Source: Burkholderia gladioli
GTDB lineage: Bacteria > Pseudomonadota > Gammaproteobacteria > Burkholderiales > Burkholderiaceae
NCBI RefSeq assembly: GCF_000959725.1
Contig: NZ_CP009322.1
Coordinates: 2,418,001-2,482,000, forward strand
Reading direction: 5' to 3'
DNA length: 64,000 bases
The translations under genes were made by a program, and so were the position numbers. This document shows, in pieces, positions 16,835 through 25,764 of the stretch; position 1 is the stretch's first letter, and each line of letters begins with the position of its first letter. The notes under the pieces are model-generated. The model saw only the letters and a list, made by a program, of their open reading frames with translations. It searched no databases and was not told the DNA's origin.

Positions 16835-18421
16835 ATGGACCACGAAATCACCGGAAACATGTTGCTGGGCGCCGCTTCGGTGCGCGGCACGCAGGGCACG
16901 CTGCGCGCCTTCGCGCCGGCCAGCGGCCAGGAGCTCGAGCCGGAGTTCGGCGCGGGCGGCGCGGAGGATGTCGATCGCGCCTGCCGGCTCGCCGCCGAGG
17001 CCTTCGACCCTTATCGCCAGGCCGCGCTCGACACGCGCGCCGCGCTGCTGGAAGGGATCGCCACGCGTATCGAGGCGCTGGGCGCGACGCTGATCGAGCG
17101 CCTGCACCAGGAAACCGCGTTGCCCGTGGCGCGCCTGGAAGGCGAACGCGCGCGTACCTGCGGCCAGTTGCGCCTGTTCGCGAAGCTGGTGCGCGACGGC
17201 CGCTGGAACGACGCCACGCTCGACTCGGCGCAGCCCGAACGCAAGCCGCTGCCGCGCTCGGACCTGCGCGCGCGCAAGATCCCGATCGGCCCGGTAGCCG
17301 TGTTCGGCGCCAGCAATTTCCCGCTGGCCTTCTCGGTGGCGGGCGGCGACACCGCCTCGGCGCTGGCCGCCGGCTGCCCGGTGGTGGTCAAGGCGCACGA
17401 GGCGCACCTGGGCGGCTCGGAACTGGTGGGCCGCGCGATCCAGCAGACGGTGGCCGAGCTGGGCCTGCCCGAAGGCACCTTCTCGCTGGTGATCGGCAAG
17501 GGCAACACGGTAGGCGAGGCGCTGGTCGCGCATCCGGCCATCAAGTCGGTGGGCTTCACCGGCTCGCGGCGCGGCGGCCTCGCGCTGTCGGCGATCGCCG
17601 CGGCGCGCGCCGAGCCGATCCCCGTGCATGCCGAAATGAGCAGCATCAACCCGGTGGTCCTGATGCCGGCCGCGTTGAAGGCGCGCGCCACGCAGATCGC
17701 ACAGGGCTTCGTCGATTCGCTGACGCTCGGCGCCGGCCAGTTCTGCACCAATCCCGGCCTGGTGCTGGCGATCTCGGGCCCCGATCTCGACACCTTCGTG
17801 GCCGATGCGGCCGCCGCGCTCGCCACGCGCCAGGCACAGGCCATGCTGTCGGCCGGCATCGCCGCCACCTATCGGCGCCAGATCGGCGAGCGCGCCGAGC
17901 AGACCGGCGTCGCCCAGGTGGCCGACGGCATCGCCTCGGACAATGCCTGCAGCGCGCTGCCCGTGTTGTTCCGCACTACCGCGGCGGAGTTCGTGGTCAA
18001 TCACGGGCTGGCCGACGAAATCTTCGGGCCGGCCTCGATCGTGGTGTCGTGCCGCGACGAGGCGGAGCTGCTGCGCGTGCTGGAGGGTGTCGAGGGCCAG
18101 TTGACGGCCACCCTGCAGCTCGATGCGGCCGACTACCCGGCCGCGCGGCGCCTGCTGCCGGTGCTGGAGCGCAAGGTGGGCCGCATCCTGGCCAACGGCT
18201 ACCCGACCGGCGTGGAGGTCTGTCATGCGATGGTGCATGGCGGCCCGTTCCCGGCCACCTCGGATTCGCGCACCACCTCGGTGGGCACCATGGCGATCGA
18301 CCGCTTCCTGCGCCCGGTCTGCTACCAGGACCTGCCGGCCGAGCTGCTGCCCGAGGCGCTGCGGGACGACAATCCGCTCGATCTCTGGCGCCTGCGCGAC
18401 GGCGAATTCGTCAAGGGCTGA
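16835..18421 (+). CDS. NADP-dependent aldehyde dehydrogenase, 2,5-dioxovalerate (alpha-ketoglutarate semialdehyde) dehydrogenase type
   Basis: A 528-residue ALDH of the KGSADH group, which oxidises 2,5-dioxopentanoate to 2-oxoglutarate. Visible are the [20 protein letters not shown] cofactor segment (about 161-180), FTGSRRGG, catalytic Glu in HAEMSS (about 267) and the nucleophile Cys in GQFCTNPG (about 304). The late [17 protein letters not shown] block is a hallmark of this group. Start ATG 16835 has AGGAGACA upstream. With the DapA-like enzyme and FadR-type regulator it forms the final step of a sugar-acid route into the TCA cycle. The 3' end runs directly into a 12-bp tandem repeat that repeats its stop codon. 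Confidence 0.93.
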   Translation: MDHEITGNMLLGAASVRGTQGTLRAFAPASGQELEPEFGAGGAEDVDRACRLAAEAFDPYRQAALDTRAALLEGIATRIEALGATLIERLHQETALPVARLEGERARTCGQLRLFAKLVRDGRWNDATLDSAQPERKPLPRSDLRARKIPIGPVAVFGASNFPLAFSVAGGDTASALAAGCPVVVKAHEAHLGGSELVGRAIQQTVAELGLPEGTFSLVIGKGNTVGEALVAHPAIKSVGFTGSRRGGLALSAIAAARAEPIPVHAEMSSINPVVLMPAALKARATQIAQGFVDSLTLGAGQFCTNPGLVLAISGPDLDTFVADAAAALATRQAQAMLSAGIAATYRRQIGERAEQTGVAQVADGIASDNACSALPVLFRTTAAEFVVNHGLADEIFGPASIVVSCRDEAELLRVLEGVEGQLTATLQLDAADYPAARRLLPVLERKVGRILANGYPTGVEVCHAMVHGGPFPATSDSRTTSVGTMAIDRFLRPVCYQDLPAELLPEALRDDNPLDLWRLRDGEFVKG

Positions 18422-18493
18422 GTCAAGGGCTGAGTCAAGGTCTGAGTCAAGGGCTGACTCTAGGGCTGAGTCAGAGGCTGACTCTAGGGCCGA
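18410..18493. repeat. Seven-copy 12-bp tandem repeat containing the dehydrogenase stop codon
   Basis: Units of consensus GTCAAGGGCTGA start at 18410, 18422, 18434, 18446, 18458, 18470 and 18482. The first four are nearly identical; the last three have drifted (CTCTAGGGCTGA, GTCAGAGGCTGA, CTCTAGGGCCGA). The first unit encodes the last residues Val-Lys-Gly and TGA. Because 12 is a multiple of 3, units 2-6 keep in-frame TGA codons and two also bring TAG. Confidence 0.95.
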
Positions 18494-18552
18494 TCCGAAC
18501 CGCGGCGGCATGCCGGCCACGCGCTTCACGCGCGCCGGCCGGCACAAACGAA

Positions 18553-18581
18553 AAGGGCCGACGCATCGCGCGTCGGCCCTT
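18553..18581. terminator. Bidirectional intrinsic terminator
   Basis: AAGGGCCGACGC (18553-18564) pairs perfectly with GCGTCGGCCCTT (18570-18581) around a 5-nt loop, between the convergent dehydrogenase and DUF3597 genes. The T tract is short on both sides. Confidence 0.8.
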
Positions 18582-18624
18582 GTTGCTTCTCGGCCCGCAG
18601 ACGGCCCGGAAACGGGCCGCTCGA

Positions 18625-19014
18625 TCAGCTTGCCAGGTCCGGCGGCAGCTTGCCGCCGTTGGCCGCCAGCGCCTGCATCAGCTGCTTGTGCAGCCAGATG
18701 TTCATGCTGGCCGAATCGTTGGTATCGCCGTCGTACTTCAGCTCCTGCGCGAGCTGCTTGCGATGCTCGAGGCTGCTGTCGACGCCGAGCGCCTTCATGG
18801 TGTCGACGATCGACACGCGCCAGTTCAGCGTCTGGCCGCTCTCGCTGACCAGCTGGTCCATCACGGCGGCCACGTCGACGTCCGACAGCGGCGGCGTGGC
18901 CGGCGCGGCAGCCTGGGCCGCGGCCGGATCCGGTTGCGGCGTTTCGGCGGGCGGCGCCTGGTCCGGCTTGGCCTTGCCGAACAGCTTGTTCACGATATCG
19001 CCAAAGATGCTCAT
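18625..19014 (-). CDS. DUF3597 domain-containing protein
   Basis: A 129-residue soluble protein with the DUF3597 layout: an N-terminal amphipathic MSIFGDIVNKLFGKA, a Pro/Ala-rich linker (about 20-50) and a conserved C-terminal helical domain with DVDVAAVMDQL, LNWRVSIVDTMKALG and WLHKQLMQALAANGGKLP. The domain resembles a peptidoglycan/LysM-associated helical module, but function is unknown. Start at the MSIFGD methionine (19014) rather than the ATG at 19056, because relatives begin this way and a GGAG lies upstream. It is monocistronic with a shared terminator at its 3' side. Confidence 0.9.
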   Translation of the reverse strand: MSIFGDIVNKLFGKAKPDQAPPAETPQPDPAAAQAAAPATPPLSDVDVAAVMDQLVSESGQTLNWRVSIVDTMKALGVDSSLEHRKQLAQELKYDGDTNDSASMNIWLHKQLMQALAANGGKLPPDLAS

Positions 19015-19164
19015 GGTCGGCACTCCATTCGGTTGGTGAAATTCGGTTCGTGACAAAGGAATGCACGCGCACGGCTTGCGATGCGCATGCCGGCGCCATG
19101 TTACCCGGATTGCCCCGGCGCGATTGTCAAAAGTGGTAAGCGCGACAAGCTCCGGATCGCGCGC

Positions 19165-19593
19165 TCAGAAGTGGATCCGGCAGGATTCGGGCGCCACGGT
19201 GAACCATGAAATCGTTGCCACGGCCACGTAGACGAGCACCAGGCCGATGATGCTCGGATAGGGGCGGAAACGGATCGGCACCTGGCGACGCGCCAGCGCC
19301 ACCACGCCCACCCACAGCGCCAGGCCGGCCAGCGTGAGGAGCCAGTTGCCGAGCGCCTGGCCGCCGCCGATGATCGTGAACAGCAAGGTCCAGCCGAGCG
19401 CCAGCCCCAGGTCGCGACACTGGGCCGTGAAGAAGCCGAAACCGCCCGCCATCAGCAAGGCGATGGCGAGCAGCAGCAACCAGGCGCTCTGGAACAGCAG
19501 ATGGGCGGGCCGGCGCGGCGCGGGCGCGGCGGCAACGACGCCGGGCGCGGCGGGCGTGGCAGGCATGGATTCAGGTTCGGTCGGCGGATTCAT
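19165..19593 (-). CDS. Hypothetical membrane protein, three to four segments
   Basis: A 142-residue protein with a Pro/Ala-rich cytoplasmic head (about residues 1-30) and hydrophobic segments at about 34-55, 63-82, 84-101 and 112-131. Two cysteines (FTAQCRDLG and PESCRIHF) flank the membrane part and could pair in the periplasm. I do not recognise a family. It lies on the same strand between the SGNH lipoprotein and DUF3597 genes with gaps of about 100-150 bp, so no operon is implied. Confidence 0.7.
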   Translation of the reverse strand: MNPPTEPESMPATPAAPGVVAAAPAPRRPAHLLFQSAWLLLLAIALLMAGGFGFFTAQCRDLGLALGWTLLFTIIGGGQALGNWLLTLAGLALWVGVVALARRQVPIRFRPYPSIIGLVLVYVAVATISWFTVAPESCRIHF

Positions 19594-19692
19594 CGGCTCC
19601 CGGATCGGCGGTGGGCAACAGGCGCATCATAGCGCCGCGCGCGCGTGGCCGTGACCGGGGTCGATGACGACGCCGCTCGAACGTTCAGGCGC

Positions 19693-20859
19693 TCATTGCG
19701 ACTGCGTGCACGGCGCCGGCGCCGAGGCGTTGAGCGGCGCGGCGCTGGCCTGCTTCACCGCCTGCGCCGCGATCTGCTGCAGGCGCGCGGCCAGTATGGC
19801 CGGCACGCCGAGCTGCTGGGCCGCCGTCTCGTTGCCGCCGAAACGCGTCACGTCGGTGCCGGTCACTTGCGCGAACAGCACCAAGCCGGCCAGGTAGGCG
19901 CCATCGACGTCGGGATGCAGGTAATCCGGCGAGCTGATCTGCGGATCGTTGACGGCATTGATGCCGTACCAGAGCAGCGGCAGGCTCGACGAGGCAAAGG
20001 GGTTGGGATTGGCCACACCCTGGTTCCAGGCGAGTCGCCAGGCCTCGCCCACCGGCGCGACGCCGGCGATCGCGCCGTCCGTCGAGGCGGCGTTGTAATA
20101 GGCATCGTGGTTGGCATCGCTGAGCGCGCCGAGCGCCGACTGGTACTGCGTGGCGAAGCCTGCCGCGCCGGTGTTGCCGGCCAGCGCCTGCGCGAGGTCC
20201 GCGCGCGCCCAGGGTTCGTAGAGATAGACGTTCGCGTGCGGCGCCGCGCCGTGGACCGCGCGCTCGATGGTCTGCACGCTCGCGCAGAAATCCTTCGGAT
20301 TACTGACGCTGCTGCCGGTCAGCGCGGTCGGCAGCGGCTTGGTGCTCAGCTCCTGCAGCACCACCGCGTTCCAGCCCGGCTGCGCGATCACGCCCGAGGC
20401 CGCCGCGAAATTCTTCGACAGGCTGGTCTGCGAGATCGCCTCGATATGCACGTCGTAGCGCAGCCCGGCCTCGGCCGCGAGCTGCGCGAAGATGGCCGGA
20501 ATCCCGCCCCAGGGGCCCGGCTCGAGCTCGGCGCGCGCGCCGGTCTGGCCGTAGTTCTCGTCGACCACCAGGGTGGAGGCGCTGCTCGAGCCGGCCGCGC
20601 CGCCCGAATGATAGGGGCGCACCGGCGTGTAGCGGCCGTGCGTGAAGCTGTCGCCGACGAACAGGATGTGCTGCACGCCGGCACTCGACGACGACGACGA
20701 CGCGCTCGAGGAAGACGGAGGGGACGAAGCCGTGGAAGACTGGTTCACGGCCGGCGCCGAGCCGCCGCCGTCGCCGCCCCCGCATCCCGCCAACGCGAAC
20801 ACGGCACCGCATGCGCCAGCCAGGGCAGCTGCGCGCGGGAAAATAAGCTTGTCGATCAC
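19693..20859 (-). CDS. Lipoprotein with SGNH/GDSL-type hydrolase domain
   Basis: A 388-residue predicted outer-envelope lipoprotein. The signal peptide ends in a lipobox LAGC (Cys about residue 26), followed by a Gly/Asp stretch and a serine-rich linker (about 40-59). Block I is FVGDSFTHGRY, with the nucleophile Ser at about 71. A late DYLHPDVDGAYLAG supplies the Asp-x-x-His dyad of block V. SGNH enzymes cleave ester or acetyl groups of lipids or polysaccharides. The start is GTG (20859), supported by GGAGGAG 5 bases upstream. The spacer suggests display away from the membrane. Substrate unknown. Confidence 0.88.
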   Translation of the reverse strand: MIDKLIFPRAAALAGACGAVFALAGCGGGDGGGSAPAVNQSSTASSPPSSSSASSSSSSAGVQHILFVGDSFTHGRYTPVRPYHSGGAAGSSSASTLVVDENYGQTGARAELEPGPWGGIPAIFAQLAAEAGLRYDVHIEAISQTSLSKNFAAASGVIAQPGWNAVVLQELSTKPLPTALTGSSVSNPKDFCASVQTIERAVHGAAPHANVYLYEPWARADLAQALAGNTGAAGFATQYQSALGALSDANHDAYYNAASTDGAIAGVAPVGEAWRLAWNQGVANPNPFASSSLPLLWYGINAVNDPQISSPDYLHPDVDGAYLAGLVLFAQVTGTDVTRFGGNETAAQQLGVPAILAARLQQIAAQAVKQASAAPLNASAPAPCTQSQ

Positions 20860-21105
20860 CACTGCTCCTCCGATCGGGCGATCGGCCGATTGCGCGTCGC
20901 CCTGTTGTCTCGACGATTCCGCGCCTTGCCGAACCGCCACGATACGAAGGCGCGCATCGCAGGCGATGCCGCGCCGATCCTCGCCGAGCGGCGCGCCCGG
21001 ATCGTTGCGCGCGCACCGACGAAGCGGTCGATGCGCGCGCCGGACGGGGCTGCCGTCGGTCATCTGGCGCAGCCTACGGACGCGGGTTCGCAGCGTCCAA
21101 TATGA

Positions 21106-21142
21106 TTTGGCGCGCCTGTCCATATCGGCGCGATATGCCAAA
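21106..21142. promoter_or_regulatory. Nested inverted repeat in the 433-bp gap before the lipoprotein gene
   Basis: CATATCG-GCG-CGATATG (21121-21137) is a perfect 17-bp palindrome, enclosed by TTTGGC (21106-21111) and GCCAAA (21137-21142). It is about 250 bp upstream of the lipoprotein start. Could be a regulator site or the terminator-like end region of another transcript. The rest of gap 20860-21292 shows no gene. Confidence 0.45.
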
Positions 21143-21292
21143 CGCGGCACGCGGCGCGGGCCGCGCCGCTGCTCGCGACAAGCTTTCAGTTCGATTCGCG
21201 GTGCTGGCCGCGGCCACGCGCCGGCAGGGTTTCCCCGAGCGAGCGCCGAGGCGACGACGACGGCGGGCGGCGAGCGGTGGCAGCCCAGCGGC

Positions 21293-22219
21293 TCAGCGCG
21301 AGCCCAGCTCGGCGAGCAGCCAGTCGCGAAACGCGACCAGCACCGGATGCTGGCCGACCCGCGGCGGATAGACCAGGAAGTAGGCACGCGAACTCGGCAC
21401 CGGATCGAAGGGGCTGACCAGGCGGCCGTCGCGCAGCTCCTCGTCCACCAGCATGCGCGGCACCAGGGCGATGCCGATCCCGGCCACCACGGCCTGGATC
21501 AGATGCGAGGTCAGCTCGAAGCTGGGGCCGGGCCGCGGCGCGTCGTGCGGCAGCCCATGGGCCTCGCACCAGACGCGCCAGGCCTCGGGGAAGTTGCGCA
21601 CGCGCAGCAGGCTCATGCCGGCCAGCGCCCGCGCATCGGGCGCGGGGCGGCGCCGGCCGGAGTCGCCGCGGCGCTTCCAGGCGGCGGGCAGCACCGCGGG
21701 ATGGCCGACCAGCACCAGTTCCTCGTCATAGAGCCGATGCGCCACCACCTCGGGCCAGCGCCCGTCGCCGACCGCGATCGCCGCGTCGATCTCCATCGCC
21801 GAGAAATCGACGGCGTCGATGCGCGAATGCAGGTCGAGCTGCAAGGCGGGATGCGCGAGGTAGAAGCGATGCAGGCGCGGCATCAGCCACTTGGCGCCGA
21901 AGGTCGGCAGCGTGGCCAGCCGCAATTGCGTGGCGGGCGCCTGGGAGGCCAGCACGCGCAGCGTGGCGTCGCGAATACGCGCCAGCGCGCCGCCGATCTC
22001 GGCCATGTAGGCGCGCCCGGCGTCGCTGGGCCTGATGCGCTTGCCCTCGCGCACGAACAGTTCGACCTCCAGCATCGCCTCCAGCGCCTGCACCTGCCGG
22101 CTCACCGCGCTTTGCGTCAGCGACAGTTCCTCGGCCGCGCGCGTGAAGCTTTCATGCCGCGCCGAAGCCTCGAAGGCCAGCAGCAGCGACATCGAGGGCG
22201 TCAGTTTTCGAAAATTCAT
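21293..22219 (-). CDS. LysR family transcriptional regulator (GcvA-like)
   Basis: A 308-residue LysR-type regulator. The winged HTH is at about residues 20-60 (SFTRAAEELSLTQSAVSRQVQALE), and the effector domain begins near residue 92 (TQLRLATLPTFGAKWLMPRL), a wording typical of the GcvA-like branch. It is divergent from the ydiJ-type dehydrogenase gene (140-bp gap) and so probably controls it, responding to a 2-hydroxy acid or glycine-related effector. The coinducer is inference. Confidence 0.93.
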   Translation of the reverse strand: MNFRKLTPSMSLLLAFEASARHESFTRAAEELSLTQSAVSRQVQALEAMLEVELFVREGKRIRPSDAGRAYMAEIGGALARIRDATLRVLASQAPATQLRLATLPTFGAKWLMPRLHRFYLAHPALQLDLHSRIDAVDFSAMEIDAAIAVGDGRWPEVVAHRLYDEELVLVGHPAVLPAAWKRRGDSGRRRPAPDARALAGMSLLRVRNFPEAWRVWCEAHGLPHDAPRPGPSFELTSHLIQAVVAGIGIALVPRMLVDEELRDGRLVSPFDPVPSSRAYFLVYPPRVGQHPVLVAFRDWLLAELGSR

Positions 22220-22359
22220 TCATAAACCTCATGATCAACCCGAGGAAGATACGTTTGCGGGCGGCGGCGGTCGATCCGACAATTCACCGGTGGCGGTCCA
22301 TCCGAAATCGTGACGGATACGCCGAATCCAGACCTCAACCCCCTTCCCCGCCCGCCACG

Positions 22360-25300
22360 ATGACCATTGCCCGGCTCCCCGTCGACGAATCCCTGCCTTC
22401 GGCCATCGATCGATTCTTGCATGAATTGCGGGCCGCCGGCTTCCAGGGCGAGATCGACCGCCGCCATGCCACGCGCACGGTGCTGGCCACCGATAACTCG
22501 ATCTACCAGCGCCAGCCCGCCGCCGCGCTGTTCCCGCGCCACGCCGCCGACGTGGCGCGCCTGGCGGCCCTGCTCGGCGAGGCACGCTTTCGCGGGGTTC
22601 ATGTGGCGCCGCGCGGCGGCGGCACCGGCACCAACGGACAATCGCTGACCGACGGCATCGTGGTCGACCTGTCACGACATATGAACCGGATCCTCGCGAT
22701 CGATCCGGTGGCGCGCACCGCGCGCGTCGAGGCCGGCGTGGTCAAGGACCAGCTCAATGCCGAGCTGCAGCGCCACGGCCTGTTCTTCGCGCCCGAGCTG
22801 TCGACCTCGAACCGCGCCACCATCGGCGGCATGGTCAGCACCGACGCCAGCGGCCAGGGCAGTTGCACCTACGGCAAGACGCGCGACCACGTGCTCGCCC
22901 TGGAGACCGTGTTGATCGGCGGCGAGCGGCTCGCCAGCGCCCCCGTCGACGAGGCCGCGCTCGCGAGCCTGTGCGCGCGCGGCGACGGCATCGGCCGCGT
23001 GCATCGCGTGGCCAGCGGGATCCACCGGCGCGAGGCGCAACGGATTCGCGAGCAGTTCCCGGTGCTGAACCGCTGCCTGACCGGCTACGACCTCGCGCAC
23101 CTGCGCGACGAACAGGGACGCTTCGATCTCAACAGCGTGCTGTGCGGCTCGGAAGGCACGCTCGGTTTCGTGGTGGAGGCCACGCTGAACGTGCTGCCGA
23201 TCCCCAGGCACGGCATGCTGGTCAATATCCGCTATCGCGGCTTCATGGATGCGCTGCGCGATGCGCGCGCCCTGCTCGCGCATCGCCCGCTGTCGATCGA
23301 GACCGTCGATTCGACCGTGCTGCGGCTGGCGCGCGAGGACATCGTCTGGCAGGGCGTGGCCGAGTTCTTCCCCGACGATGCCGCGGTCGAGGACGGCGCG
23401 CAGGGCATCAACCTGGTCGAGTTCAGCGGCGACGACGCGGACCAGGTTCGCGCGCGCGTGGCCGCCTTCGTGGCGCGGCTGGAGCAGGAAGCGAGCCCCG
23501 CGCGCCTGGGCCTGACGATCGCCGATGGCGATGCCGCCGTGAAGCGCGTCTACGCGATGCGCAAGCGCGCGGTGGGCCTGCTCGGCAACGTGCAGGGCGA
23601 GGCGCGGCCGCAGCCCTTCGTCGAGGACACGGCCGTGCCGCCCGAGCACCTGGCCGACTACATCGCCGAGTTCCGCGCCCTGCTCGATGCCCGCGGCCTG
23701 CGCTACGGCATGTTCGGCCATGTCGATGCGGGCGTGCTGCACGTGCGGCCGGCGCTGGACCTGCGCGATCCGGCGCAGGCCGCGCTGATCCGGCCGATCT
23801 CGGACGCGGTGGCCGCGCTGACGCGCCGCTACGGCGGGCTGCTGTGGGGCGAGCACGGCAAGGGCCTGCGCTCCGAATACGTGCCCGACTATTTCGGCCC
23901 GCTCTACCCGGCCCTGCAGGAACTGAAGGCGGCCTTCGATCCGCACAACCAGCTGAACCCCGGCAAGATCGCGGCCCCGGCCGCCGACGGCGCGCAACTG
24001 CTGCGCATCGACGCCGTGCCGCTGCGCGGCGAGCTCGACCGGCGCATCGACGAACGCGTCTGGCAGGCCAATGCCGACGCGCTCCACTGCAACGGCAACG
24101 GCGCCTGCTACAACTTCGATCCCGACGACGCGATGTGTCCGTCCTGGAAGGCCACGCGCGAGCGGATCCACTCGCCCAAGGGCCGTGCCTCGCTGATGCG
24201 CGAATGGCTGCGCCTGCAGGGCGAGGCCGGCACCGATCTCACCGCCGAGCCGGTGGCGGCGCCCTTGCCGGCGCGCGCGATGAACAGCCTGCGCAAGCGG
24301 CGCGGCGAGGCCGATTTCTCGCACCAGGTGCACGAGGCGATGGCCGGTTGCCTGGCCTGCAAGTCCTGCGCGGGGCAATGCCCGGTCAAGGTCGGCGTGC
24401 CCGAATTCCGTTCGCGCTTCCTGGCCCACTATCACACGCGCTACCTGCGTCCGCTGCGCGACCACCTGATCGGCTCGCTGGAATTCACGCTGCCGCGCCT
24501 GGCCGCCGTGCCGGGCGCGCGCCGCATCTACAACGCGCTGCTGGACACGGCGCCGGTGGCCGCGCTGATCGAGCGCGCGGCCGGCGTGGTGGACGCGCCG
24601 CGCCTGAGCCGCGCCTCGTGGCGCGCAGCGCTGCGAACGGCCGGCGCCGAGCCCGCCACGTCGGCACGGCTCGCGAAGCTGTCGGCGGCCGAGCGCGCGC
24701 GCAGCGTGATCGTGGTGCAGGACGCCTTCACACGCTACTTCGAAACGCCGGTCGCGGCCGCCTGGCTCGCGCTGGCCGAGCGCCTCGGCTATCGCGTGTT
24801 CGTCGCGCCGTTCCTGCCGAACGGCAAGCCGCTGCACGTGCAGGGCTTCCTGCCGGCCTTCGCCCGCGCCGCCCGGCGCAACGCCGCGAGCCTGGCCGCG
24901 CTGGCCGCAAGCGGCATCGCCCTGGTCGGCCTCGATCCGGCCATGACGCTCGTCTACCGGCAGGAGTATCGCAAGCTGCCCGGTATCGGCGCGCTGCCCG
25001 AGGTGCTGCTGCCCCAGGAATGGCTGGTGGAGGTGCTGCGGGAGCGGCCTCGCCCGGCCGAGCTGCCGCCGCGCGCCTTCCGCTTGCTGCCTCACTGCAC
25101 CGAGCGCACCAATGCCGGCGCCGCCAGCGCGCTGTGGCAGCCGGTGTTCGAGGCGGCGGGCCTCGCGCTGCGGATGCCCGCCAGCGGTTGCTGCGGGATG
25201 TCGGGCACCTACGGGCACGAGGCGCGCAATCGCGATACGTCCGAGCGAATCTTCGGGCAGTCCTGGGCGCGTCATGTCGAGGCGGACGACGACGAACTGC

Positions 25301-25452
25301 TCGCCACCGGTTATTCCTGCCGCTGCCAGGTGGCGCGCATCAGCGGCAAGCGCCTGCGCCACCCGATCGAGGCGCTGCTCGATGTTTATCGGAATGGGCG
25401 CAACATCGAGGACGCGCGCCCGGCCTGTAATCCGCATATCGATATGACGTGA
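22360..25452 (+). CDS. ydiJ: D-2-hydroxyglutarate dehydrogenase YdiJ-type (FAD and Fe-S two-domain flavoprotein)
   Basis: A 1030-residue membrane-associated oxidoreductase, close in length to E. coli YdiJ (about 1018). The N-terminal half is an FAD_binding_4/vanillyl-alcohol-oxidase fold (PRGGGTGTNGQSLTDG at about 85-100; FAD-oxidase C domain with FGHVDAGVLHVRP at about 453-465). The C-terminal half has a 4Fe-4S motif CLACKSCAGQCPVKVG (about 665-680) and two CCG-type segments (LLPHCTERTN and SGCCGMSGTYGHE). It would oxidise D-2-hydroxyglutarate, or D-lactate-like acids, to the 2-keto acid and pass electrons to the quinone chain. The ATG 22360 follows a short purine-poor leader; an in-frame ATG at 22231 is too far upstream. 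Confidence 0.92.
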   Translation: MTIARLPVDESLPSAIDRFLHELRAAGFQGEIDRRHATRTVLATDNSIYQRQPAAALFPRHAADVARLAALLGEARFRGVHVAPRGGGTGTNGQSLTDGIVVDLSRHMNRILAIDPVARTARVEAGVVKDQLNAELQRHGLFFAPELSTSNRATIGGMVSTDASGQGSCTYGKTRDHVLALETVLIGGERLASAPVDEAALASLCARGDGIGRVHRVASGIHRREAQRIREQFPVLNRCLTGYDLAHLRDEQGRFDLNSVLCGSEGTLGFVVEATLNVLPIPRHGMLVNIRYRGFMDALRDARALLAHRPLSIETVDSTVLRLAREDIVWQGVAEFFPDDAAVEDGAQGINLVEFSGDDADQVRARVAAFVARLEQEASPARLGLTIADGDAAVKRVYAMRKRAVGLLGNVQGEARPQPFVEDTAVPPEHLADYIAEFRALLDARGLRYGMFGHVDAGVLHVRPALDLRDPAQAALIRPISDAVAALTRRYGGLLWGEHGKGLRSEYVPDYFGPLYPALQELKAAFDPHNQLNPGKIAAPAADGAQLLRIDAVPLRGELDRRIDERVWQANADALHCNGNGACYNFDPDDAMCPSWKATRERIHSPKGRASLMREWLRLQGEAGTDLTAEPVAAPLPARAMNSLRKRRGEADFSHQVHEAMAGCLACKSCAGQCPVKVGVPEFRSRFLAHYHTRYLRPLRDHLIGSLEFTLPRLAAVPGARRIYNALLDTAPVAALIERAAGVVDAPRLSRASWRAALRTAGAEPATSARLAKLSAAERARSVIVVQDAFTRYFETPVAAAWLALAERLGYRVFVAPFLPNGKPLHVQGFLPAFARAARRNAASLAALAASGIALVGLDPAMTLVYRQEYRKLPGIGALPEVLLPQEWLVEVLRERPRPAELPPRAFRLLPHCTERTNAGAASALWQPVFEAAGLALRMPASGCCGMSGTYGHEARNRDTSERIFGQSWARHVEADDDELLATGYSCRCQVARISGKRLRHPIEALLDVYRNGRNIEDARPACNPHIDMT

Positions 25453-25699
25453 AGCTTACGCGGCGCGATGAGCGTCGCTCAACGGCTTCACGCCCGGTTT
25501 TCAGCAATCAATTTGATTGCATGCGCAACCGATCGGCGCGAAGCACTGCGCCATCGGCGGCCGCGCGTCCGCCATCGAAGCGGGATCGACGCCGCAACCT
25601 CGGGCACGCCTGCACGAATCGCGCGCGCCAACGCAAGCACCCGCTTACAAAGCTGCGTTTTCCCGCACATCCCTGCGCCTCGAATGCATCGGCGCGCCC

Positions 25700-25726
25700 T
25701 AAAGTGGGCGGCCTGCAGGCCGTTAA
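25700..25726 (+). promoter_or_regulatory. FliA (sigma-28) promoter of the chemoreceptor gene
   Basis: TAAA (25700-25703), exactly 15 bp, then GCCGTTAA (25719-25726), against the flagellar sigma-28 consensus TAAA-N15-GCCGATAA: 11 of 12 bases with exact spacing. It lies 39 bp upstream of the MCP start. The remaining gap 25453-25699 holds no gene. Confidence 0.85.
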
Positions 25727-25764
25727 AACGACGATTCCATCCATCATCGTTCAAGGCCTCCAGC

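Noticed and set aside
18410..18493. Possible CRISPR array
   Set aside because: Units are 12 bp and directly adjacent without spacers, and they begin inside a coding sequence; no cas genes are present.
16748..19099. A 783-residue minus-strand frame opposite the aldehyde dehydrogenase, including an [14 protein letters not shown] acidic repeat
   Set aside because: It is the antisense shadow of the dehydrogenase; the repeat is the 12-bp DNA array, not a protein feature.
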